From Gordionus sp. m RMFG-2023 (Eukaryota; Nematomorpha; Gordioida; Chordodea; Parachordodidae): 64,000 nucleotides of DNA. Shown in pieces: positions 39,901 to 51,900 of this stretch. The stretch spans positions 16,519,666 through 16,583,665 of the forward strand of contig NC_088778.1 of NCBI RefSeq assembly GCF_954871325.1, in the 5' to 3' direction. Position numbers and translations under genes: made by a program. The notes beneath the pieces were generated by a model. The model was not told where the DNA came from. It ran no database searches and saw nothing but the letters and a program-made list of their open reading frames with translations. Numbering within the stretch: position 1 is the first letter of the stretch; every line of letters begins with the position of its first letter.

Positions 39901-42900
39901 AAAAGTAAGGGCCTGTCATTAAGACATAATTTTTAAATTAACATTATTTCATAACTATTCATTAAATTAAAATATGATGATATTAATGTTAAATATGTTT
40001 AATTTTAGCCATAAAAAGAGCGATAACTCCTAAACCTATGTTCATCCAAGTCTAGGATTTTATACAAATATAAAGCAGTGTGATATCTATTTACAGAAAT
40101 AAAATACCTTTTTTTCTATGGATTTTTCAGTTAATTATTGATGATATTAATGTTTAATTTGTTCAATTTTTAAAGAGTGATAACTCCTAAACCCATGTTC
40201 ATCCCAGTCTAGGATTTTGTACAAATATAAAGCAGTGTGATATCTATCTATAAAAAATTTTTTTTTCTATGGCCATTTCCGGTTTTACTTTTCGATATTA
40301 ATCAAATGTCCATCATATTTATTTTTATGTCATTTTAAAGAACTTTTATTAAGCTACAAAATAAAATTTAAATTATTTTTCTAACTTAATTATTTCTCGA
40401 GATATTTGAAAATAAATGAGGTGCATTTTGTCAAAAATGTACCATTTTTCCGCGCTTTAAACGGCCATATCTTAGCGGGTAAACTTGTTGGAAGGTAAAA
40501 TTTCATTTTCTTCTTAGTTATAGGTATACAAGATTTAAGAAAAGGGGGTCGGGTTGAAACCTTGGTTGATTTGATATGGAATTCACCATATATATTTGTT
40601 GAATATTTTTTCGAACCCATGTAATAGAAGGTCTTTTGCGACACTTTTTCATAATATACCTTATTGCAAGGTTGGGCAGAAATTAATTATATATGTAATT
40701 AATTACGTAATTACTTTGTAAGTAATAACTAATTAATTCTACTTTAAAAAAAGGTTTTTTAATTTATAAATAATTATATTTTTTACATGTAATTAGGAAT
40801 TAGCAGTTATAATTCATAATTACATTAATAATTTTCTTATTTAATTAATTTTTATGAAAAAGGCTTAATAATTACAATCATTCATTCATATTTTTTATAT
40901 TTAAAGCTATTAATATTTGCAATATTTCATTCATATTTTTGGCGAAAGACTTTCTCAATTTTATATCGTGGCTTACCTAAAATTATTGGATCCTAGTGAA
41001 CACACCGGAATTGAGTCATGAAGAATAAATTCACAGGCAAGTTACAAATAGCGTCCCTTATCATAAATGGTATGAAAAACAAACTAGCAGTTCTCTTAAG
41101 GATGTCAAAGGGGGAGAAAATAGATATCATTGGTATTCAGGAAACACATTGTCCAGGAAATAATACTGCAAACTTACTATTGTAAAAATATTTGTTCAGG
41201 CACCACTTCCAACAACTGGACTGGAATAGCTTTCCTAATTAACAAGCGTATACACAAATATGCCATCAAATTCATGCCCATATCAGAAAAATGTGGTCTT
41301 CTTTACCTAGATACGAACGTTAGGCCAACAACAATCGCAAATTTTTATGCCCCACTAAATAGAAGTGAAAGATCAGGCTTTATTGAAACACTACCAAGCA
41401 GATATAACATAATAATTCTAGGTGATCTTAACATGAAGTTTGGTAAAGAAGCAGTTTATATCAGCAGTAATGTCATTGGGAATGTCACTATATAACAACC
41501 AAACTGTGAAGATAGCAGGAAATTCCTTGATTTCTGCAATAACAAAAACTTCAAAATAGAAAACACCTTCTTTTATCACAGTGAAATAAATACCTACTCT
41601 TTTGTAAGAGCTCAAAAATCTCAAATTGATTTCTTCATATCTAATATTCACCGATGGTTCGAGGATGTCAAGGCATCAACCAATATAAATCTGTCAGATC
41701 ATAAAATGCTCATAGCAATTATCACCATAAAGAATATAAGGGGTTATCATAACAATAGACCAAATTTGATAAGATTAAGTAATAATCCTCTGAAAATAAA
41801 TTTCACGCGCTAACTTAGTAAAGTGCAAACGCAGGAGGATCAAATACTTTTTGATCTAACAACGAACCTGAAAACGGTTAACTTTCTGAAAGAAGCCACA
41901 CACGGAAATGTAGAAAAATGTTGGAATCTATTCAAAAAAGAACTTGCGGAATCATATGATAGACTACCGAATATAAATCTGCTTCAAGGAAAGAATGGAT
42001 GCCAAGGGAAACCTTAGAAAAAATTAATCTACTAAGAATGACGAACGGCTTCAAAGATTACTTCAAAGTGATAGACGGATTTTCATTGCGAAAAAAGCCT
42101 TCTATATCGATAAAGACATAAGAGAATAGGATTTATGATGCCCATAAAAAATTAAAATATTTTGTAAACCTGATAGTTTTAAGTAAGCAACCCTCTATTG
42201 TTTTAAGCAGAGACCTGCAGAGATACCATTTGCATGGCCCGGCCCAGATTTTTTTTTAAATTTTCGGCCCGGTCCGGATATATTTTTTACGGCCCAGCCC
42301 GGGTTTAAAAATTTTAGGCCCGGCCCGGATATTTAAAAAAATATATATTTTGAGCCCGGCCCGGATTTTATTTAAAAAAAATTTTTAGGCCCGGCTCGGA
42401 ATTTTTTAAAATTATATTTGACCTGTTATATACAAAAAATTTACCTATTCGGTATATTATCATATTTTTCGGCGAGTATTATCATTTAATAAGCAAGCAT
42501 ATTAGCTAATGTTGTTAAACGGCTCGCTTTGAGCCGGTTTTTTATAACGGCTAACTCTATTTTCGCAAGCCTCGAAATTTTGATACTATATGTCTAAAAT
42601 TTTCAGGCTTGCGCATTATTTTTCTGGATAAAATACTGTGTTCGCCGTTTTTAAAAATCGGCTCAAAACGAGCCGTTTAACAATATTTTATTTTTTTATA
42701 TTCTAAACAGATATTTAGTATATTACAAATTGATACTATAAAAAATGTGTGTAAATTATATTTTGAGAATATACTATATTAATTGTATTTATAAAAAAAA
42801 TAAAACTGATATTTTAAATAATAAAAAATATAACATATATAATGTATTTATTACCTATTATCCTTTTGGCAGGAAAACTATAATTATAATTGTATTATGT

Positions 42901-45900
42901 AATAGATACTATGAGTGTTAGATAGTGTTAACTTTCACCCAACATTATATTAATCATAACTTTATATAATCATTATAACCATGTCTAATTGACGAGTATA
43001 ATAATTCATGTTGTATAAATTTTTTAAAAAAATTTTACGGCTCGGCCCGGGTATTTAAAAAAAAATTTCAGGCCCGACCAGGGTATATTTTAAAAATTTA
43101 AAATACGGCCGGGCCGGGCTTGCAGGTCTCTGGTTTTAAGAAACGGGAAAGTAATTATCGACCAAGATGAACAAATTGCATTATGGCTTGACTATTTATT
43201 ACATGATGGTCTTTGACTCAAGGAGAGCAACCCCACCAGCAAGCTTGAATACAAACCCTGCTCCACCCCCATTTGGTTTCTCCATAAGCGAAATTGCTAA
43301 TGTAATCAAGAAATTACGCAAAAACAATGAGTCAGGGCTTGATAATATTTCAGCACAATACCTGAAAATAGCACCCGTGACAATATCGTCCTTCTTATTT
43401 ATCCTCTTCAACAAAGTGGAAACACTCCAGAGGAATGGAACAAATCCTTCCTATGTAACTTCCCAAAGATTAAAGACCCACTAAAATTCACAGATTACCA
43501 AGCTATTGCGCTAACTTCCTGTGTCTCAAAAATCTTTATGGTCTTCATAAAAAACAGAATCATGTCATCCTACACCACACATTTTCCCCAAATATATTTG
43601 CGCGTACAGGCCAAATAAAAATATGCTCGAGCCAATATTAGCTCTAAAAATAACTATTCAAAAATGCTGTAAATATAAAATACCTGCCTACTTCACCTTT
43701 GTAGATTCCAGCAGAGCCTTTGATAATATTAACCATGAGGCACTTATGGGAAACATTGTCAGAATGTGGGATTAAACCAAACATTATTCTCATCCTAAAA
43801 ACCAATATTCTAAATTGGTTGCGTGTTTCAAAATAAATGATAAAATATCCTCTTGCTTTAGAATTAAAAAAGGAGTAAAACAAGGCTGTACTCTATCGCC
43901 ACTCCTGTTCAACATTATAATAAACAAAGTCATAAAGGAAGTACTGGGTGAAGCTGATCTAGTGGATTTAGGATCTAATGATTCCATATCTTTTGTCAAC
44001 AGAATGGTATCATATGCTGATGACAGTTGTAATACCAAGAGTATAGATGAAACTAAAAACTTGTTATACCTACTAGAGATTCTAAGTCAAAGGGGGACTT
44101 GCAATAAATTCAACAAAACTTTTATTCTTTTATTCTCCCCTCCCCAAATGCTCCACCGCTCGATAATCTTACATTTGGAGGAAATGTAGTTAAAATTGTG
44201 AACAAAATTAAATACTTAGGTAACGTTAGATAACAAAGCAGTTGTAAAGAGGAAATGATGATCAGAATACAAAAGGTAAGGGGTGCCTTCTATATGTACA
44301 TGAAAATATGGAAAAATAAAGAGATCTCGGTATTTACCAGACTGCAGATCTTTAACTCGACAATAATTCCTATATTAATCTATGGAGGGGACATATGGGA
44401 AATAAACAAGACAGACATACAAAGGGAAAATAAGTTATATAATTATGTAAAGTTACCTTCATTAGTCTCAGATATTCTTTGGCTTGAGTTATATTTCCCT
44501 GTTTTTTGGATATTATGGCAGCTTGCTTAAATGATGCCTGACGAGTGGATAATGATTGTAATTTTTGCGTTATGTGAAGAGGGTAATTTTGTGGCTGTAG
44601 CGAAGGAGATGTGGCGGAATAAGTTGACAAGATAATTTGGTTATTCGATTGTTTATTTTGATTTGACACTTCAGGATATTAAACAAAAAAATATTATATT
44701 AGTTTTAATTAGTGCTGTAAACTTTACTTAAAAAATTAAAGGCGTTACTCGTTACGTCAAAAAAAGGAACGGGTTACCGTTACGTTACCTTGTAAAAAAG
44801 GGAAAGCATGTTACTGGCTATTCAAAAAGTAACACGTTACTTGTTACTTAATTAACTAAATTTTAATTACAAAAATTTCCTATATATAGTAAATTAAATT
44901 ATACAAAAATAATATCTTTTTATACTAATTTTATTTCTATATATAATATAAATAAAATTATACAAAAATTTTATTTATTTTTAACAACAATTGATTTTCA
45001 AAATTTTATCAGATAAACAAGAGAGTGGTCAAAACATCCTTCGCCGTGCTAAACACATGTTCAACTGACGCAGTGTATGGAAGGGTAAAAAGGTTAATAA
45101 ATCATCTTAAGAAGAATCTTCAATCAAATCCTTATCAAATTTTATTTTATCTATATCTGAAAATAATCTGGTATGGGTGTTATTTTTTAAAGGAATCAAT
45201 GTCTTCTTTATCTTTGTCAAGATATTTTCTCAAACTGGAAATATGTTCAAGCGTTCTACTTCGTTGACCAATAATTTTATCCAGTGCTTATCTAATTTAA
45301 GTAGGGGGTGTTAACGGGTGAATTTTGCTGATAGTTTATATTCATCTTTATAGATGTGTTCAAATTTAAAATAAATATAATCAAAATATAAATTGTAAAC
45401 AATATTCAACTGTATACCTATCTATGTCTTGCAGGATTACATTAATAAGTGGTTTACAAAACTTGAAATTATTCAAAGCAATTTTTTAAGTTAAAATATT
45501 ATAATAGTTATATGAGAGTTAGATATCCCTAGTGTTCTAAAATCGAAAGAGCTGTAAAAACAGGTTCTACAACATATAAAATCATATATCATATTTTTTT
45601 AATTAACACTAACCATATAAAATATATATGAACTACTTGTCATTACTGAAAATCTCTACAATTCGATTTATCAAAATATTCGTCAAATTGGTTATTCTCC
45701 CTAAATAAGATATTAATTTCACGATAAAAGGAGTTCTATCTTGTTATAACCGATTTATCAGATATCTTGCTATTTTTTCTTTAAAACTGGCTGCACAGTG
45801 TCAAAACTGCCCATATTTATTCTAATTGAGGAAATATTTGAACTAGGACACAGTTTGTATAATTTTTTTATTGGGGTAAAAAATGTTTCATATTGGGGCC

Positions 45901-48900
45901 AGGGCAAGTTAAATTATCTTCAACTGAAGAAATATGTATAATTGACATAATATTCTTTATAAAATAAATCGTAATATAGAGAATAAGATTATAAATAAAC
46001 ATATCAATATTGATTCAATATTAATTAGATTAACAATCTTGACTGAAAATTTAAATAAAAATGAAGGTTGGTGGTTGATTTGACTTAAAAACTTGGCTTA
46101 GATTTATTTATAAAATCAATCAAAATCTAATATATATAATCTCCGTAATCAAGGAATGAACATTTTCATATATCTTAATGTTAATTTTTATTTTTTTCTA
46201 TCAATTTTCCTTTCATCTTAATGTTAATTTTTATTTTTTCCATCAACTTTCCTATCATCTTAATGTTAAATAAATCGATGGAAACTATATACCTCTAATG
46301 TTAAATTATTTTTTTAAAAATTTTTTATTTTACACATCAAAATGATCCGAACCACAGATTTAACGTTCCAAAAGCAAAAGTTCTTTCCCATCGGTCCCCT
46401 TCTATCTTAAATTCTCTATTATAATTCTTCTTATATATGAATTTATATTTTCAAAAAAAATTAACAGGTAGTATAATTATCTATATATGGATTCTTTTAT
46501 ATTACACACATTTTGTAATAGATTAATTTTGTGCCAAATCGTTATTATGAAAAATAGAAATAGTTCAAAATAAAAAAAGTTTATCAATAATAACTTTATT
46601 AAAAAACTTTAATGTACACTAAGGAGCATATATATAGATTGCGTAATCACATTAATTCCAAAATATATTAAACCTCTATTAATATCTTATATTACACATA
46701 TTTTGAATCACCGTAATTTTATGTCAAATATTATAATAAAAATATCAAATTTATTAGTTTAATATTTTTAAAAATTAAACCTTTCTTCTTTAAATATATT
46801 AAATTCATTAGGTTCTAAGATGAAAAATGTCATAAATAGGAGAAATCTAAAATAATTTAGATATATTTTTCTTTTGTATTAGGTTTTATTTTCCTTTAAA
46901 AAAATTTGTAATATATTAAAATTAAATTGCTCTCTTTGAATTCTATTTATATTTATTAGTTTATTGATATAAAATATGGAGGGGGGGGGGGATATTTAAG
47001 GTTCTATTTTCATTTTAAAAAATGGGTTATTAATTAAAAATTTGTTTAATTTTATTTTACCTACTCAAATTAAAATTAAATAAACCAATAATATGAAATA
47101 AAAAACTTTAAAATAATGTATATCTGAATTGAGTATAGAAGCTTAAACTCAAAAATTTTATAGGCTGAATTTAAATGGTGTTAGGTGAAATCATTTATGT
47201 AAATAATCAAATACTATATTTAAATTTTTTAAAGGCTCATATTAGTTGAAATAATTTACCTATTAATAAAAATTTATTAAAAACGTAATTTATTAAGATT
47301 GTTTAAATTTATTTTTAAAATTTAAATTATCATCTCATATAATATATTATGGATGCTTGGATTGAGGCTTAAAATTCCAAATTTTCAATCAATTTTAAGT
47401 ATCTCATGACCTTATGCTGTTTTTGATTATTAGCTTATTGATGCAAATTATCAAAGTGCGTCAAAAATATTGAGGTTAGTAATACAGCCTTGCCTGATCA
47501 AAAAACCAAGTCCCATGCACATAAAATTTTGCCATTTATTTTAATTGTAATTTAATAACAATGTCTTAAATATAACCTTTTATTCCATTTATTTCTATTG
47601 TAATTTAATAACAATGTCTTAAACTTAATTTTCTATTTAGAATAAAATTTAAATTTGTGATAGAAATCATATTGGGTAAAATTTAAAATAGAGATGTTTG
47701 AAAATTTTTTAATTTTAAATATAGACTCATTATTAGCCAGGGATCCAAACCAAACCTGAACCGTTAAACCGCTAAAAACGGGTATTTTTTATCGAACCTA
47801 AACCGCTAAAAAAATTATAGCCGAACCTGAACCGAACCGCTAAAATGCCTCTGAACCGGTTCGAGCCTCATGATTTTATGCCTATAAAATAATATGTAAG
47901 TTATTACTAGTATATTGCAAAAATTTCAATTATATTCGAATTGTTTTAAAAATTATTCATAATTTTTATAAACGTTAGTATATTGCGATTTTACAGCATT
48001 TTTTAAATATTTTAAGTTTATAAATTATAATACTTAGAGAAAATTAAATCCAATATACAAATTATTTACATATAGTATTATAAATGACACATTAAAGTGT
48101 AATATTATTGATTGTCAAATAAACATGAAAGGTCATATAAATCTTGAGTGTCACATAAAAAGAAACCACCATCTAGAATTCGATAAAATTAACAAAATAT
48201 CACAACAAAATCCTAATAATATCAAAAAATTTAAGATGGCATCAAGCCAACAGACGAGGCATTAATAGAACAAACAATATCATTTTAACTAAATAGAAAA
48301 AATAATAATCAATGCTTACTGAGTTGGTCACTTTTAATGGCAGACCATTCAAATTAATCGATGATAGCGGTTTTAAAAAAATTCTTGATCCTTTATTAGA
48401 AGACGTGTAAAATTAAAATTAATTCTTAAAATATTCAATCTAATGTTGCAGAATAATCCTTAAGTATTTGGCAAAATATAATCATAAAAATAAATATTAA
48501 AGTTAATTTTTCCAAAGAACCTAGGTTAAATAAAACTATGAATATTTTAAACTATTGGAGAAATCAGAGTAATCGATGCCCAGAATTATGTAAATTGTTT
48601 GATATAATACTGGTAGTGTAAGCTACCCAAGTTAGTGTGGAAAGATATTTTTCAACAATTAAATTTATACTGTCTCTTTATTGATGTAATTTGAGTGAGA
48701 CGAATCTTTAAAATATATAAATTGTGCAGCCTAATAAAAAAATTTTAAGTAAATATAGTTAAATATTGTTCATATTAAATTTAATCATTGATATTTATTT
48801 GTATTATTTATAATTTAAATATTATTTTATAATCTGCAAATAAAAATGAAGGCTTTATGTATAAGTTTTTTATTTTAATGATGAAATAAAAAAATATACC

Positions 48901-51900
48901 TACCTATACATAATTCGAATGTAGATTTGAATACAAAAATGTTCAAACCAGTTTTTAGAGTCGAACCGAACCGATATAATTATTTTTTAAGAACCGAACC
49001 TGAACCTTGAACCGTTATTTTTATAAAATAGAAATGCTTGAAAATTTTTTAATTTATAATATGGGCTAGATATTGGTCTGAAAATTTTTTTTTGCAGAAT
49101 CGCCAGGCCTGATTAAAAAACCAAGCCCATTCAACTTTCATATTCTGATTGTATTTTTAAATAAATTATGACTTTTAAATATTTTATTTCACTTCTCAAC
49201 TACCAAAATTATTATGGTCTTTAGCGGGCTTGAGAAATTTTTCCCAGCATTAATATGTGCATGAACCTGGCTTAAGAATTTTTTTAACATTAGATAGGCA
49301 CAATTTTAACACAGAATATTTATATGGGTTTCTGGTAAAAGCTAATTTAAATATATTTTTACTCAAAAATAGTATTCACTCTTAGTCTTAATGGGTTGGC
49401 CTTGGTCTGAAGTAGGGTTGAGCGGGATTAAAAAGAATAAAAAATAGATGTTTTTTAGAGATTTACCTATCTTCAGGCTTGGGAAAAAAATTTCAAAATT
49501 ATTAAGGGTTGGCCAGGCTTGAGGAAAATTTTTTAAAATTATTATGGGTCGGGATGGGCTTAGAAAATATTTTTATAAATTATATTGGGCTGGGCTTGGG
49601 GAAAATTTTTCAAAATTATTATCAGTTTGGACGCTAGGAAATTTTTTATTATTAACTATGGATCAGATATTGGCCTTAAACAAATTTTTTTGCAGGGCTG
49701 AGCTCGGTCTGATCAAAAAACCAAGGCCCATGAAAATCTGATTTTGATTGTATTTTTAAATTAATTATTATTTTTTTAATATTTTATTCCAGTTCTCGAC
49801 TACCAAAATTATTATGATCATTGGTTGGGCTTGGGGAAATTTTTCCATATTATGTCCTTGTACCTAAATATTAGGCATAGGTGATCAGTAATATTTTAAC
49901 AAATAATATTGATATGGGTATCAAGTAAAAACTTTAAATATATTTTGACTCAAAACATAGCATAAACTTAGTTTTAGTGGTTTGGACCTGGCCTGAAGGG
50001 GGAAGGGGGTTATAAAAAATAAAAATGTATTATTTTCAAATAACAGACAACAGCTATCATAAAAGTAAGGAGAAAATTCTTATTCCCCATCATTTTTGAC
50101 GGGCTCAGCCATTCTGACTAACGGAACCTCTGGTACTCTTAGTTATTATATTTTTCATTTTGCCCATCAAGAAAGAAGGGTCATCATACTTTTCCTTATT
50201 CGATGATAGATGAATCAGAAATTAAGAATATCTTATAAGGTGTGATTCACAAATTTACCTCTTTTTCTCCTAAATTTTAATATTTTTATAAAATATATCA
50301 ATAACGTATATTTAGTACCTACATAAACTAACTTATTAATCCCTCAACCCCGTCATTCTTGAAGGGTTATTAGCTAGTAATTTTATAATACAATAAAATA
50401 TGTTTTTTCCATATTTTTTAAGAAAAAATTTAAAGTAACGAGTAACGTTTTGCATTACCGTTACTCAAAAAAAATAAACGCGTTACCGTTACTCACTGCT
50501 TCTAGAAGAGGGAAACGAATGGCGTTCTTTTCTTCAAAATGGTAAAGCCGTTTAAAGACGTAACTTTTTTGAAGTTACTTTACAGCACTAGTTTTAATAT
50601 TTAATGTCGAATTATAGTCGTATATTATCTTAATAAATAATAATTAATACCGCTATCTTTTTGATCTATTTTATCGCCATTTATATATTCAGTGAAAGAG
50701 ATCTCAGCAAAATCTAGAAAATTTATAAATTTTATTAGGGATATTACTTTTTTTAAATTAAAATAAATTATAATTCCAATAAAAACTAAATAATTTAAAA
50801 AAACTTGGTGGATTAGGAAGTTCTTGAAATGCATAATTCCAATTTTTATTTTGTACAGCATTAATCGCATCTGAGTATTGCTTTATTATTCTCGTCATCC
50901 TTCTAAGTTTCCCAGGATTATCGTCAGTTTGTTTGCAAGAATTTAAGGAGTCTTCGTAAATTTTCAACCTCTCTTTCAATTCGGATTTCAATTTGTTCGT
51001 CTTATCGGGAATTTCTTTTAAAAATTATGGGTAATGTAATATGAAAATCATTAAATTTAGAAATAATATAAAGTGATATCAATATTCGCTTTTTCTTATC
51101 ATATAGGCGCTAAGAGTAAATATTTTTATTCATTTAAAAGTGTGGGGCAAGATTTTTCGACCATAGCGGCGCCACTGATGAGATGGACATGGTTTTCCGT
51201 TGTTTTCGAATGTAAACTCACATAATCAGAGCACAAATTATGTAAAAACATTTTTCGTTTTTCCAAAAAAAAACAGGTAGTGGCATTACTATTCGAAAAA
51301 GTAACGTATTAATGTAAAGGGTTCAATTTTACGTTACTCGTTACTTCATAGTTATTTTTATTATATTCTAATCATTTTTGTTTTATTATTATTTATGTTC
51401 ATGTCAAATAAATATATTAAAAAATTTATAGAAATATAAAAAAAATATATAAAACCGAGATTTTAAAATGAATCAAACGGATATTTCAAATTATTTTTTT
51501 TCCAGCTATTATTTTTATTGGTCTATTCTACAATTAAATTAAAGTAGTGTTAGTGAGGATAATGCCATGATGTGAGTTATCTTAATTATTACCCTAAGGC
51601 CAAATGAATAAAAGAACCAATATTTAATTTCTTTTTTGAGAAAGGATATCGATGACATCTATGGAGAAATTAGTGTCCAGACTGGTTCCAAAATAAGAAA
51701 AAAAAAGCTCTTTGAGATGAAAATATGTCTGATCACTCGGATGATGAACTATTAAAAAAATATAGAGAAAAAAAATCTTACCAATTTTAAAACATTAAAA
51801 CCATGTTTATATAATATATCTCCGCCATTTTCTGCATCTTTTGACCGGGTGTTCATTACAATAAACGGAGGGCTGAAAGAAAAACGATCTTAAAAACTTT

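Larger units (their letters stand above)
40986..44430 (+). pseudogene. LINE with EEP endonuclease and reverse transcriptase, split by a MITE
   Basis: The endonuclease part shows IDIIGIQETHCPGN (about 41120), IANFYAPLN and IIILGDLNMKFG (about 41415), the exonuclease-endonuclease-phosphatase motifs. The reverse transcriptase part shows ISEIANVIKKLRKNNESGLD (about 43290), KKGVKQGCTLSPLLFNIIIN (43868) and the catalytic MVSYADDS (44004-44027). Many frame changes and stops are present. A MITE at 42208-43132 interrupts it. Its 3' remnant (ILIYGGDIWEINKTD) ends within about 30 bp of a CC2D1 donor site. Confidence 0.88.

Noticed and set aside
47684-49067. 40-bp similar flanks of the 47738-49022 hAT as a target duplication
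   Set aside because: Too long and imperfect for hAT. Similar units recur nearby in the host repeat.
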